Assembly: GCA_034687125.1 (NCBI GenBank)
Contig: JAQGBZ010000272.1
Span: forward strand, 22,890-86,889
Reading direction: 5' to 3'
Length of the DNA stretch: 64,000 nucleotides
Source of the DNA: Neelides folsomi
Taxonomy: Eukaryota; Arthropoda; Collembola; Neelipleona; Neelidae
Of this stretch, positions 1-10,715 are shown piece by piece; position 1 is the stretch's first letter; every line of letters starts with the position of its first letter. The translations under genes and the position numbers were made by a program. The notes below the pieces were generated by a model. The model made no database searches. It had not been told where the DNA came from and saw only the letters and a list, made by a program, of their open reading frames with translations.

Positions 1-263
1 TACCCATACCCATTTATGTATGTGTAACTGAACCTTGTTTTATTATGAAATAACTGTAATAAGTATGCATGAAGGAACTTTCAAACTCCCTACATTAAAT
101 AATTCTCCCTCCATACCCAATTTCCACAGAAGGTATTGTAGATAAATTGACGTTGAGTTTGAGTGAAAAAGCTATTAAAAGTTATTTAACTACGTATTAT
201 TATGTATAATTAAGCAACAATTTGTGCAGTTAAAGTATAAACGTTATTAAAATACAGAGTGGG

Positions 264-319
264 CCATAAGTTGTTTTCTTTGTATACATTGTTTATTTAA
301 CAAAGAAAGCAACTTATGG
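264..319. repeat. Short inverted repeat (hairpin)
   Basis: Two 20-nt arms (264-283 and 300-319) are reverse complements with one mismatch, separated by a 16-nt AT-rich loop. The left arm follows TACAGAGTGG, which resembles the start of the element beginning near 342. It is probably a miniature transposon remnant. Confidence 0.6.
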
Positions 320-345
320 TACAGATACTTAAAAATATATAAAGT

Positions 346-910
346 GGGTCATCGATTGCATTCGGAACACTTTTGATATCTTATTAAATTTACTTCTTAT
401 TATGGAAATATTTACAGACAAATGGCCATTTTTTCACTAAATACCATCTATTCAATAAAATTAAATTCCTACTTTGGTTAAAATATCATGGGAAAGATAT
501 TTAATTCCAAATTAGATGGAATGGTATAGGCGTTTTTAATTTTGAATATCTTATAGTGAATAATCCAAGTTAAAGTTAAAGAGTTTGGCCAAGATATTGA
601 ATAATTGACAATTACGATAATGAGAAAGCAAATTAGATCAAGAAAATATGGTAAAATATGCCACCAATAGTGCAAACTCCTAGAAATGTTAACGAAAATG
701 TCAGGAAGGAGAAACTTTTACCTCCATGTTTAAATGGAGTATTCTTAAAACTCCAGAAAATTTTTGATCTGTTGATAGAGAAAGTGTCCAACGTGTCTAT
801 TATGCACTGGGAAGAAGGCTTAACCATATTTACATGTATACAGAAAATAAAAATTAGATTAACAACAGAAAACTTAAATAAAGTAATGTTCCGAATGCAC
901 TCGATGACCC
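346..910. mobile_element. Non-autonomous TIR-bounded element, Tc1/mariner-like
   Basis: The 24-nt arms at 346-369 and 887-910 are inverted repeats with one mismatch and begin GGGTCATCGA. TA dinucleotides lie just outside both arms, as expected of TA-targeting Tc1/mariner elements. The 565-bp interior has open frames on both strands (about 85 codons plus, 106 minus), but neither shows a transposase motif I recognise. I read it as a deletion derivative or MITE. The family assignment is inference from the TA flanks. Confidence 0.55.
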
Positions 911-1397
911 TGTAGTTAACAAGTTCGATATTGAGGATATGTATGGATGCCAATTTAACACTTGCTATGAATATGTGGAGTGGATAAGTTCTTTACAGAA
1001 ATGATCCCATAAACTCAAATATAACAAAAGTTACATAAAATGAGATATGAAAATGATGATTTATGTAATTCATAAACGAAATGGATTTTTGCCCAAGATG
1101 GAGAGATAGTAAATGCATTATGTAAGCCGGAGAAATTATTGACTGTGTTAAATTAATTCACAACCAACACAGTGGCCATTAAACGATTATAAAATGAAGA
1201 CTGAAGATCTCTGTCATTAGAGATTTTGCAGAGTTCATGCATAAAACATAATGAACTTAATGACACTTAATGTCTCTTGCTGACATGAGGGAACGTGTGA
1301 AAATAATAAATGTAAGCTGTCGTTTTGAGGAACTACTTTACACAAAAGGGTTTTTAATTGCTTCATTAATTTTCATTGTATGAGATTCATTTATTCA

Positions 1398-1948
1398 TTA
1401 GATGAAGGGTTTCTCAGGATTGAAGTCACAATCAAAATCATTAGACCAATCACAAGAGCAGCCAATAACGCTGATGAGAAAACTCAGAAATATCACGATC
1501 CCAGCTGTAGTATAAATAACAACACTAGAAAAATACAAACAATTAAATATTTTTAAACTTTGCAAGTTAATGATAAATATTTATTGTTAAATAGGATTTA
1601 ATTAAATATTATTGAATTGTATTTACAAACATAAAACAAGACAAAAATATTTGATTTAAATTTATTATAAGATTTTTAACAATATTTGTGTATTATTTAT
1701 TATTTTTATATATTTAAGAGAATAATTTATAATAGAATTTATATTTGATAAAAAATTTATCAAAAGTTAACGTAAGAAATTACTAACTCGTTTTCATCTG
1801 GCTGAACAATTTTAACCATTTTTCCTTGTTGGAAATTGTTAAGGTCGAGAGTTGGAGGAGTTGTGGATTTTGCCAAATCGATGTTTTGAGGCCCCTGACT
1901 TGCGAATAAAGCTCGGCAGAACAGCAACAAGTACAAAATGATCCACAT
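1398..1948 (-). CDS. Possible small secreted or membrane protein, exons not fully joined
   Basis: Not recognised. The frame starting at ATG 1946-1948 begins with a signal-peptide-like run (MWIILYLLLFCRALFAS) and stays open for 62 codons to 1760. Downstream, at about 1398-1530, a second open stretch encodes a hydrophobic segment (GIVIFLSFLISVIG), then Cys/Asp-rich residues, and a stop at 1398-1400. That would suit a small type I membrane protein. I could not find a donor in the first part whose phase matches the acceptors before the second (about 1516 or 1530), so either an exon is missing or the two are unrelated. Confidence 0.25.
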
Positions 1949-3120
1949 TGATCAGTCTAATTTCTTTCTTCGCACATCTGCTACAAACTGGAAAACGAGG
2001 AGAGAAACCGAAAGAGATTATGTATACGCGAGTAGACCTTCTTCCTTATTTAATGAGTTTTGAACGAAGATTAATTTTTTAATCTTTAAGGTACAAAAAT
2101 TTGGTTAAAGTTGTTGGAGCAAATTTAGGATTCAGGAAGATGAGGGGAAGTCTAAAAGGAGACTCCAAATTCACCAGAGGAGTCTGCTCAGGTCGAGTTT
2201 GAAGCACTGAGCGATGTTCCATCATGTTCATACACATTTCATTTCACATGGCTTCATCTTTACTCGACCCGTCCCGGGCGAATCCGGGAGCCTTTCGCTC
2301 CCTGGCAACGATAAATTGATTAGAAGAGATGTGAAGGTGATGTGTTATCATCGTATCCCTATACCATGCCTTCTCCTAATAAAATTCGAGCTTCCAATTC
2401 CATTTCTTCCCAAAGCACTCTCCGAATCCACTTGAAAAGTTGAGATGAAACATATTTATTCCGATTCAAAATGAAATCTTATGGAGTGAGGGGAAAAGCG
2501 GCAAGGAAGTTTTATAGGCATGAAATGTTATGTTACATATTTATGTATTCCACCTTTCAAATACCTTCACATATTTCACTTCACATAGGTCGGGTTACCA
2601 AAGTCAGAACACTGGGAAAGTTCTATTCAAATAAATAACATTACATACACATATGTACGGTTTCATTAAATCTTTTACATAATATTATATTTACATACAC
2701 CGTTATATTTATCATGTGCCGACTTTATACATTTACATGTATTACCTATATGCCTAATATAAATATCTACCTACCTGTATTATTAAATATGAAACAAGTA
2801 TTTGTTAAGTTTTTGAGTTCTTTTGAACATTTGAACACAAATAATAAGTTTATAAGTATGCCTAACTTCAATGCGTATTTACAGATACAGATATGGTATA
2901 TAATATCTATTCTATGTACATACTACCAATATACATAAATATTGGTTTACCAGGCTTGAGAATAAATGTTTGGAACGAGCATATTTGACATTCGCAGGAA
3001 GTTTCTCTGCTTTTTAGAAAAAAACCTTTTAATATTATACCCCCATAATGTAAATATTTATGAACAGATTTACAGTAGTATTTAGTAGGTCAATGTTCAT
3101 AGCATGTAGATATTTATGTA
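1949..3120. other. Intergenic region, nothing assigned
   Basis: AT-rich sequence with a somewhat GC-richer stretch at about 2100-2450. The 73-codon plus frame at 2214-2435 has no recognisable motif or splice context. Confidence 0.5.
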
Positions 3121-3313
3121 CCGGTTTTTTCGAAAGTTATTCCCTGCTCGAAAGATAGCTCCTTGTCCAAGCTGAGAATTTTAAAGATAGCCCCTGTCCT
3201 AAAGTAAGCCCCCCCTCTCTTGTATGTAAGTGCATAGGTACATTTAATATATGAATGATATTTCACAAATATTTCTCGATATTCGTCAATTTCATTATCA
3301 GAAGATCTCTTGA

Positions 3314-4315
3314 TACAAAGTGATTCTTTTGTGTCGAGAAAGATAGAAATATGTATTAATCATAGGAAAACTTTTAAGAAAAATCATTCGAATTTATAGA
3401 AGATGCTCGAAATGTCCTCCATTCTGTTTCAGGCATAATTCCACTCTTTGTAGATTGTTGAGTACATTGAGTAACATCTCTGGAGTTATCAAATCCACAA
3501 CAGCTTGGATGCTTTGCTGTAATTCAGCAATTGTATGCAAATTGTTCGCATAGCAGTTATTCTTGATATGAGCAAAAAGAAATGAATCTGGTGGAGTTTA
3601 AATCGGGGGATCTTGTTGGAAAAGAAATTATCCCTCCTGGGAATTCTTTCCAGGAAGTTCATGGTTGCTGCAGATTTGTGGCATGGAGCATTGTCTTGCT
3701 GAAACAACGTATGGATAACGGAAGCAAGAGGCAAGTCGTGGTTTAAAAACCATTCACAAAACTCAATTCTTCGTGGATGATTAATTGGGAGCAACTATTG
3801 ACACATGGATTTTATATGGTTTCAATTTAAGATCATACTTTAAAATCCTTTGTGCAGATGAATACGACATCCCGCTTTGAGATGACAGCCTTCGTATTGA
3901 CTTCCATGGACTAATGTCCATGGCCGCTTTGACGCTGGCGATCGATCGAAGTTTTCAAACTATTGACATTTCCTGTCAACTTAAATTTATTGTATATCCG
4001 ATACACTGATGCTATCCCTATTTGGGGAAATCTTCTCTGAAACTCAATTGTGCGACTAATGCTCTTTGTTGAAATATAATTTTCAACAATGAAAACTTTT
4101 TGATTTAGAGAAAATTTGTAGGAAGCCATAATTAAATTTATTATGAAATATAAAAGCAGCAAAACGTATGTATTTTGCCATGTTCATCATTTAGAATTGG
4201 AGCAACAACATTTTGAGCATATTCTATAAATCTGTGTAATTAATCTTATAAGTTTTCCTATGATCAATACATTAGACGTATTTCTATCTTTCTCAATACA
4301 AAAGATCACTTTGTA
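3314..4315 (-). mobile_element. Mariner-type element, about 1.0 kb, decayed
   Basis: Terminal inverted repeats of roughly 65-70 bp begin TACAAAGTGAT at 3314 and, in reverse complement, at 4315. They match closely apart from an internal 8-nt indel. Each end begins with TA, fitting TA-target insertion. It encodes the broken transposase at 3394-4128 and lies wholly inside the inverted-repeat element at 3121-4630, so it inserted second. Confidence 0.75.
3394..4128 (-). pseudogene. Mariner/Tc-type transposase relic (IS630 superfamily)
   Basis: From ATG 4126-4128 the N-terminus (MASYKFSLNQKVFIVENY) resembles the helix-turn-helix domain of arthropod mariner-like transposases (DUF4817 type). Beyond 3910 a shifted frame carries the linker with SPWKSIRRLS and LKYDLKLKPYK. 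Later pieces contain the DDE signature QDNAPCHKSA and SPDLN, ending QNGGHFEHLL with a stop at 3394. At least two frameshifts, an in-frame stop near 3785, and an apparent internal deletion between the linker and QDNAPCH (losing the first catalytic Asp region) show that it is dead. The superfamily is confident; the exact family is not. Confidence 0.75.
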
Positions 4316-4636
4316 CTTGATTCATTGCTTCAAAGATGGGAGCAAATGTTTTGGAGGGCTGAGTCTTCAAGAAATTCAAGAAGATACAAATAGGGAACCC
4401 ATTGAGCAAATAAGACGAAGATGAACACAATGCCAATGAAATTGTTATATCTGAACCACAAATAGCGAAAATGAAGAAATGAGTGAAATGTTTTTAGTTT
4501 GATTAATAAAAACTTTTAACTATAAATTAAAATTCCATTTATTTAATTGTAACCCCTGCTCGAAAGATAACCCCCCGTAGAAGGACCAATTTTAAAAGAT
4601 AGTCCTGATCTAACTTTCGAACAAAACCGGTATGTA

Positions 4637-6302
4637 CATTTGTTTGTGTTTATGTGTCTGTAGATTATACGTACCTATATGTATGATGTATGTAAATGAT
4701 ATATTAAACAACATTTACATTAGTATTTTTAGATTCATAAATATTAGGTCTAGAAAAAGTAAAGACTCGTTTTCCCATCTCTTGATAGAAATAAATTAGG
4801 GATGAAAAAAAGGATTGATAATTCAAGCCATGTAAAAATGTCTGTTTGAATTTCCATAAACCATAATATGTGACGGGTAAATCACTATTTTTTATATCCC
4901 ATTTATGAATCTCCGCCCAGCGATTATCAATTTATGGTCTTTCTCTTTTCCATATAAATACGCACATGTACGGACAAATTTCCTTTCTCGTTTTTAATGC
5001 CCATGCCATTCCTGGAAATAACTGAGGACTTTTCTGTGTAATAAGAGGAGAAATTCGCGAATGTAAAACATTCATCTTTGTAGTTGGGAAATAGAGCGTG
5101 AGAGGAACGTCGGAACATTGTTATTATTCACCAGGTTGTAGGTAATTGAGCTTCAACGACGGTCGCTTCCATCCCTTGTTTCTAAAATTCCTTACGTCGT
5201 TTGGAGCATAAGAAGACCGACACGGCTGGTAATAAACCTCGTTATAAAATTGTCAAGAAAACCCAAATGGAACGTGGAAGGTAAAAGCCCCATCCGAGGC
5301 AGATAATGATAATAATTGATAATGGTGAAAGTGAATCAAAGGTTGTTTGGGCTTAAAAGGATTTCCCACTGCACGCAGGTCATTAATGTGAAAGAAAGTG
5401 AACATATAAACACGTTTCCAGAAATCCCAATTCCATAATTAATAATCGAATTTGCGAAGAGGAAATTGTTCATAAAGTGGAATGATGAATTCTTTCTTCC
5501 TCGAATCAACTTCTGGGACCCAACTGGCCCATTGTAAACGGCAATGGCCGTCCCTGGGGCAAAAGCTTTCCTTTTAGCAAACTCCAGATAATTCTGGTAA
5601 CTTTGTCATTTATGAATTTGGGGCCCTATTAAGAACTCAAGTGACATTTGAGGAAGTAACAAGTTCGATGGAATCTCCCACCCTTAAAACTTCTTAATTC
5701 ACTAGACTTGGGATGAACCGTTTCCACAATGGTGGAGATAGAAGACATTCAAACTTTATTTCCTACTTTGATCAACACTTTGGAATTGCTAGAATTTTCC
5801 AACTAATAAATACATGCGTCTGGGACTCAACATTTTGGAAATTTATTCATTGAGTTGAGTAATTCTTCCTTTTCACGCCTCGCCCATCTTATAAAAATTT
5901 CATGGTTGATGAGTCATTTCGGTCGTTATTTGTGTACATCTATAAATCTAGTTGATTAAAGGAATTAATGGATGGGAATGCCAAAAGGACTGCAATTATG
6001 TTAAATATTTTCTCTACTCCCTTTCTCGAACGGGGGTTCGTTAAAATAATTTATTGAATCATTCGGATTGATTTTCATATTTTATTTCCTCATTTGGATA
6101 CTTTTTAACACGAAAGAGAGCAAAACATTGAATTGTACTTAAACATCGAATTAAAAATACGTAGACTTTGGAAAAAAATAAGGCTAAAATTTTATATTGT
6201 TTTCTATCGTGTTTGCTTGATAAGTTATAAAGGTCTATAAACATTTTAGACCGTAAATTGATTTCTGTTTGTATTTATTTTGTATATTTAAAGAAATTCA
6301 AT
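4637..6302. other. Intergenic region, nothing assigned
   Basis: No gene supported. About 5140-5700 is somewhat GC-richer than its surroundings but has stops in all frames. Short minus frames at 4927 and 6059 lack motifs. The 3' end of the acyl-CoA synthetase transcript reaches into the right edge. Confidence 0.5.
6274..6279 (-). terminator. Polyadenylation signal of acyl-CoA synthetase
   Basis: TTTATT on the plus strand (AATAAA on minus) lies 24 nt past the stop codon of the synthetase. Confidence 0.45.
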
Positions 6303-9300
6303 TTACGTCCAATTCATGACAAAGTTGAGAACGTCCTTTCGAGAGATTTTACCCGTTTTTGACTTTGGCAATTCTTGCATGAAGATGACACCTCCTTTAT
6401 TCGTCCAATTCAATGTGCGGCACAGGTACGCATATGTAAGAAAGTTCCCGTATAAATTATATTGTAGGCCCAATATTGACATTCATATAAACCCAATACT
6501 TACACGTGGTATTAAACATACAGTATACAGGATATATTATACATACATAAATATTATGTACCATATACATAGTACTGTATATAAAAGCATCTGATATATT
6601 TATAATATTACCTCGCAGCTTTTTCGTCTCCGAAACTCGGTCTATAAAATGAAATAGGGATATAAAATAGACGAATGATTGTTCTCATTCATTGTAAGTA
6701 GGCATTAACGTACCGTCAACAAAAGTTCTCAGATCTCTTGCCGAGACGAGCGAGGATGGCCTTCGAACGACGACAGCACAAGGCAATGCTCCAGCATTTG
6801 GATCCGGCAGCCCGACAACGGCCGCCTCTTGCACATCTGGGTGTTCCATTAAAATATTCTCCAATTCGCTCGGTGATACCTGAACTCAACATAAAATGGG
6901 AGATTTGGAAATGGAGAAAATCCATGCACTTACATGATTTCCCCAGTACTTGAAAACTTCTTTGTTTCTTCCGGTGACAAAGAAGAGCCCCTTATCATCA
7001 TAGTACCTAAGAGGGAAAATTATTGCTGTCAGATTCACAGAATTATTCACATCAGAATAACAATCTGTACGGAGAATTCTTCAACAAAAGAAGAATTTTA
7101 GATGGGAGCTTTCTTTCTACTCAACACGACAAATCCTTTACATTTATCATCATACAATTAAAGAAATTCCAACTTGATAAATAAGCAGAATGGAATTCTT
7201 TCGGGAATAAATGTTACAATAAATATTATTTATGACCAAATGTTGTTGAACTTTGTTATTTTTACAAGTTAACCAAAATTATAATTGAAATAATGATAAA
7301 TTGTCTTATCCTTATTTAAATCATCAAATCAATAAACAAAACACAATGAACTCCTACAAGATATACTTCCTGGATGGGTTTAGATTATTATAAGGATTTT
7401 ATCCTTTTGTTTATAAAAACATCTTTCATAAATACTATTGTAATAGTATTACGCATAAATGTTCCAATGTGTTAGATTGTATTAACTAGAAGCATGTTAA
7501 GAAGGATGTTAAAGATAATGAGAAAATAAATGAAATAACCCTATATCTCCGGTATGAATCCATCCTGATTTCATTGTCCTCTCTGTCGCTTCCGGCTCGT
7601 TCACATACTTCATCATCTAAGGATTGAAAGAAGAGGAGGATTGAGCTTACTGGTGTAGGCATTGAAGTAAAAAAGGCATTGAAGAGAAAGGGAGAATTAC
7701 GGTGGAAGGAGATCTAAAGCAGATTTCCCCAACTTCATTCGGCCCAAGATTGAATCCTGTCTCCGTATCCACAATCTTAGCCTTGCTAAACGGATTCAGC
7801 CTCCCGATACTCTCCATTTTTGTTACTTTTATATTAAAAGAAAAAAAGAGTTTGAGATTTTGAAAGGAAACGACGAAAATCTCTTTACCTTTGTCACTAC
7901 CATTTTTACAAAACATTCAAACTACAGATATTGTATTATACGTATGTAGAAGCTATACTTATTATGCTAATACTATTCGGTATACTTGTATCTAACATAC
8001 ATACATAATTAATAATATATGTATATTAATAGACAATTAAGCATATAAGTACAGGTAGTAATTGTATAGTATAAATATTTACTAATATTAAATTATCTCC
8101 CTACTCAATCAAAATCAAAAGGTAATGAATAAATATCGATCTTATCCTTTATACAATTTCTCAATTCATATTAATTATTACGATTTATAAAGAAAGTTAT
8201 TAGTGCTTGAAAACGTGAATATCTGTATATCAATACATATACTGTATAGTACATACTGAGTATTAAAGTATAGTATTAAAGATATTGGTTGTGTTGAATG
8301 TAATATGCTTTGTGGTTTTGAACATAATTTTTGTTTACCATCTATTTGGAGATCGGGGTCGTCTTCAACAGCCATTGGAGGAATCGTTGAGGTCGCAACG
8401 AAAATTTCCGTCATTCCAAAACAGGCATCAATTTTAGTTAAATTGGGGAACCCCATTCGGAGTTTTTCGACAGATGAAGGAGGAAGAGTCGCGCCTCCAG
8501 ACATGAGCCAAGTGATCGATGGGCAACTCAAACCCTTATACAAAGTTAAAATCAGATTCATTACTTCACATCCACCAGTTCTCACTCTTCTCAACTTACT
8601 TCCGATGAGATTTTCAGGGCCAGGGAAATAATGAAACTGGGAAATCCAACCATGTGGGAACTTGGCAAATAAATAAATCAAATTCGCCAATTAAAGTAAA
8701 ATAATAAATACCAGATTAAGTGAAAATAATCATGATCTAAAACCTATACTTAATTTTACTACATCTATACTGATACTAAATAGACAATTAAATCTTAGGT
8801 GTGTTTGCACAAAGAAAAATCTTACATGTTAAGGTTATTAATGGTGCTAATGATTGATTCATGGTCAATTTTCTCCATTACTATTGCAGTTTTCCCGAAT
8901 GTGAGAGCAGCCAAAGGCCAAAGCAATCCCGAGATATGATGAATCCTTACGGGCATAATGCAATACTTCCCAACAGACTTCCGAAGGACCCTTCAGGTAT
9001 ATAAAGAAAAATAAGTTTCTTCCACCTCAACTCACATCTCATTTCCTTCAAACCTTTGAAGACCTCCAATTTCTTCCTTACCTTCGCATTTCTTTGACGA
9101 AAAACCAAATCTCTTTTCATACTTTCCCTTATTGGGAAGGGAAGCTGAAGAGGAAAAATATTATCACAAAGGCTTACCCTCCGTTCATGAAGCCAGAAAT
9201 TACGCTGAAGTGACTGTGAGCAGCTCCTTTACATCTCCCCGTCGTTCCAGACGTGCTCCCAATGAAGACGATATCACTCCGATTGTCAACATCAGTGTCA

Positions 9301-10715
9301 ATCCCGAGGGGGAAACCTCAATTATAAAAAAGATCAATAGTGAAATAATCGCATTAAAAACTTGAACCCCGAAATAGAACTTTTAGCCTTTTTATGAAAA
9401 GAAATTCTCAACCCTAAAGATCTCATTTCTCATTCTCATTTGTGTAAGCTCAAGTTTGTAAAGAAAATTTTAAAAAAATTTGAATTTGAATTTTTTATCA
9501 TCTTCACCTTTGGTAGTAAGAGGACATTAAAATTAAATCATAATTCAAAATCATTGATAAATCATTTTTCAAATGCTAATCAAAAGTAAACCTGTGGTGT
9601 GATACACATACGGTATATGAGATCATAGAGAGAATAAAAATCTACACTTTAACATATGGTATATCTAAGTATAGTATGGGAGTGAAAGCTATAAAAATGT
9701 TCGTTTACCCTCCCCGTCATCTTCAAAAAGATCTCCGACAAGTGTCGAGTCTGCCTTATCCAATTTCCCAAAAGAAATGAGTTTGACTGGATAATTAAGA
9801 AGTTTAATAGCTTGTAAAGCAGACGATTCTGTTCCCTTATCACAAAGGAGGAACTCTGACTTTGTCTCCCTCATCCTCCGGGCTAATTCCTCTGTCAAGT
9901 GAGAGAAAAGAATGAGAATGTTTTATAAACTTTCTAACCACATTTAATTATACGACACTCATCACCAAACTTTTACTAAAGGTAAACTTCCCAACTAAAG
10001 GTTAAAACAAAGACCTGGAACGTCGTCAGGATAAGTAGAAGCAATTGCCGCGTTGAGTCTCCAAATGGCCATAACAGCATAGTAAATGTGAGACATGTTA
10101 GTTGTGTAATAAGTGACAACAGACCCTGGGCGAACTCCGATCTTGTATAAACCAGACCCTAATCTTTTGGTGACATCTTCAATATCTCCATAAAAGATTC
10201 GGATTCCCGATGTGATATCGATCTATAAATTAAGATCGCAAATTAAATGTGATATTTTAAATTTTGAAAAAAGTATCAATTTTTTTAAAATATTTTAATG
10301 TAAGGTACTTAGAATACTTATTATTATATTTATATAATTAAAATGTATGATAGACAATTGGCGTTTTTATTAAATGTACAATCCATTCAGTGAGCGGGCC
10401 AAGATGTTCCACAACAGCTCTGATGTACTTTTGGAAGAAAACCCATATTGAAACAGGAGGAATTGGCCGACGAAAATGTGTGTACATTGAATTGACAATC
10501 CGCCTATTCTGCTCATCGTCATCTGTCAGTTCTTTCAGTTTGACGTCGGATTCCATTTTCCGAACCCCATTGGCCACGGGGTTGACTGGAATTGGAATTT
10601 TGAGAGTCGCTGGTTTTTCTTTAGGATACAAATTCACCGTTTTTATTATCTTTTGAGGAATGAAAGCGTCAATGTCGGGGTAACCTGCTGGATATGAAAC
10701 TCGTCCACAGCCCAT
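6303..10715 (-). CDS. Acyl-CoA synthetase, luciferase/4-coumarate-CoA ligase-like (13 exons)
   Basis: Exons: 10380-10715, 10015-10222, 9709-9891, 9178-9316, 8826-8990, 8600-8660, 8339-8534, 7701-7825, 7540-7616, 6934-7006, 6714-6879, 6612-6641, 6303-6394; 1851 nt, 616 residues. It belongs to the adenylate-forming (ANL) superfamily and should activate a carboxylic acid, probably fatty, to its CoA thioester via an acyl-AMP. Visible motifs: ATP-binding STSGTTGRCKG (263-273), FGMTE (403-407; usually YG(M/L)TE), hinge HTGD (492-495), GRNKEVFKYWG and the C-terminal SKTGK with catalytic Lys602. The N-terminus is about 65 residues longer than in firefly luciferase. There is no C-terminal SKL, so peroxisomal targeting is not indicated. 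A 30-nt exon encodes VSETKKLR. Start chosen at the first ATG of exon 1; an untranslated 5' exon is possible because an AG precedes it. Substrate unknown. Confidence 0.93.

Larger units (their letters stand above)
1..1397. other. Intergenic region with small inverted-repeat elements
   Basis: AT-rich sequence with no gene I can support. It holds a short hairpin at 264-319 and a TIR-bounded element at 346-910, listed separately. The remaining open frames are short, overlap on both strands and show no recognisable motif. Confidence 0.6.
3121..4630. mobile_element. Outer inverted-repeat element hosting a nested mariner relic
   Basis: The ends are near-perfect inverted repeats: 3121 reads CCGGTTTTTTCGAAAGTTA, and the complement of 4630 reads CCGGTTTTGTTCGAAAGTTA. 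The same hexamer TATGTA lies immediately outside both ends (3115-3120 and 4631-4636), a candidate target-site duplication. Subterminal sequence also repeats (CCTGCTCGAAAGATA near 3144 and 4555). A separate mariner-type relic lies inside. I cannot name the outer family; no open frame is attributable to it. Confidence 0.6.

Noticed and set aside
633..953. 106-codon minus frame and 85-codon plus frame in the TIR element
   Set aside because: They overlap antisense and no transposase motif was found, so neither is called as a gene.
2214..2435. 73-codon plus frame
   Set aside because: No motif, no splice context and no neighbour; consistent with chance in a GC-richer patch.
8600..8660. Acyl-CoA synthetase read straight through 8535-8599 as coding
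   Set aside because: Phase does not fit exon 5. An exon at 8600-8660 ending at GAA|GTAAGT followed by a 65-nt intron fits all phases and the family alignment.
9132..9365. 77-codon plus-strand frame
   Set aside because: It is the antisense shadow of the synthetase exon that encodes STSGTTGRCKG.
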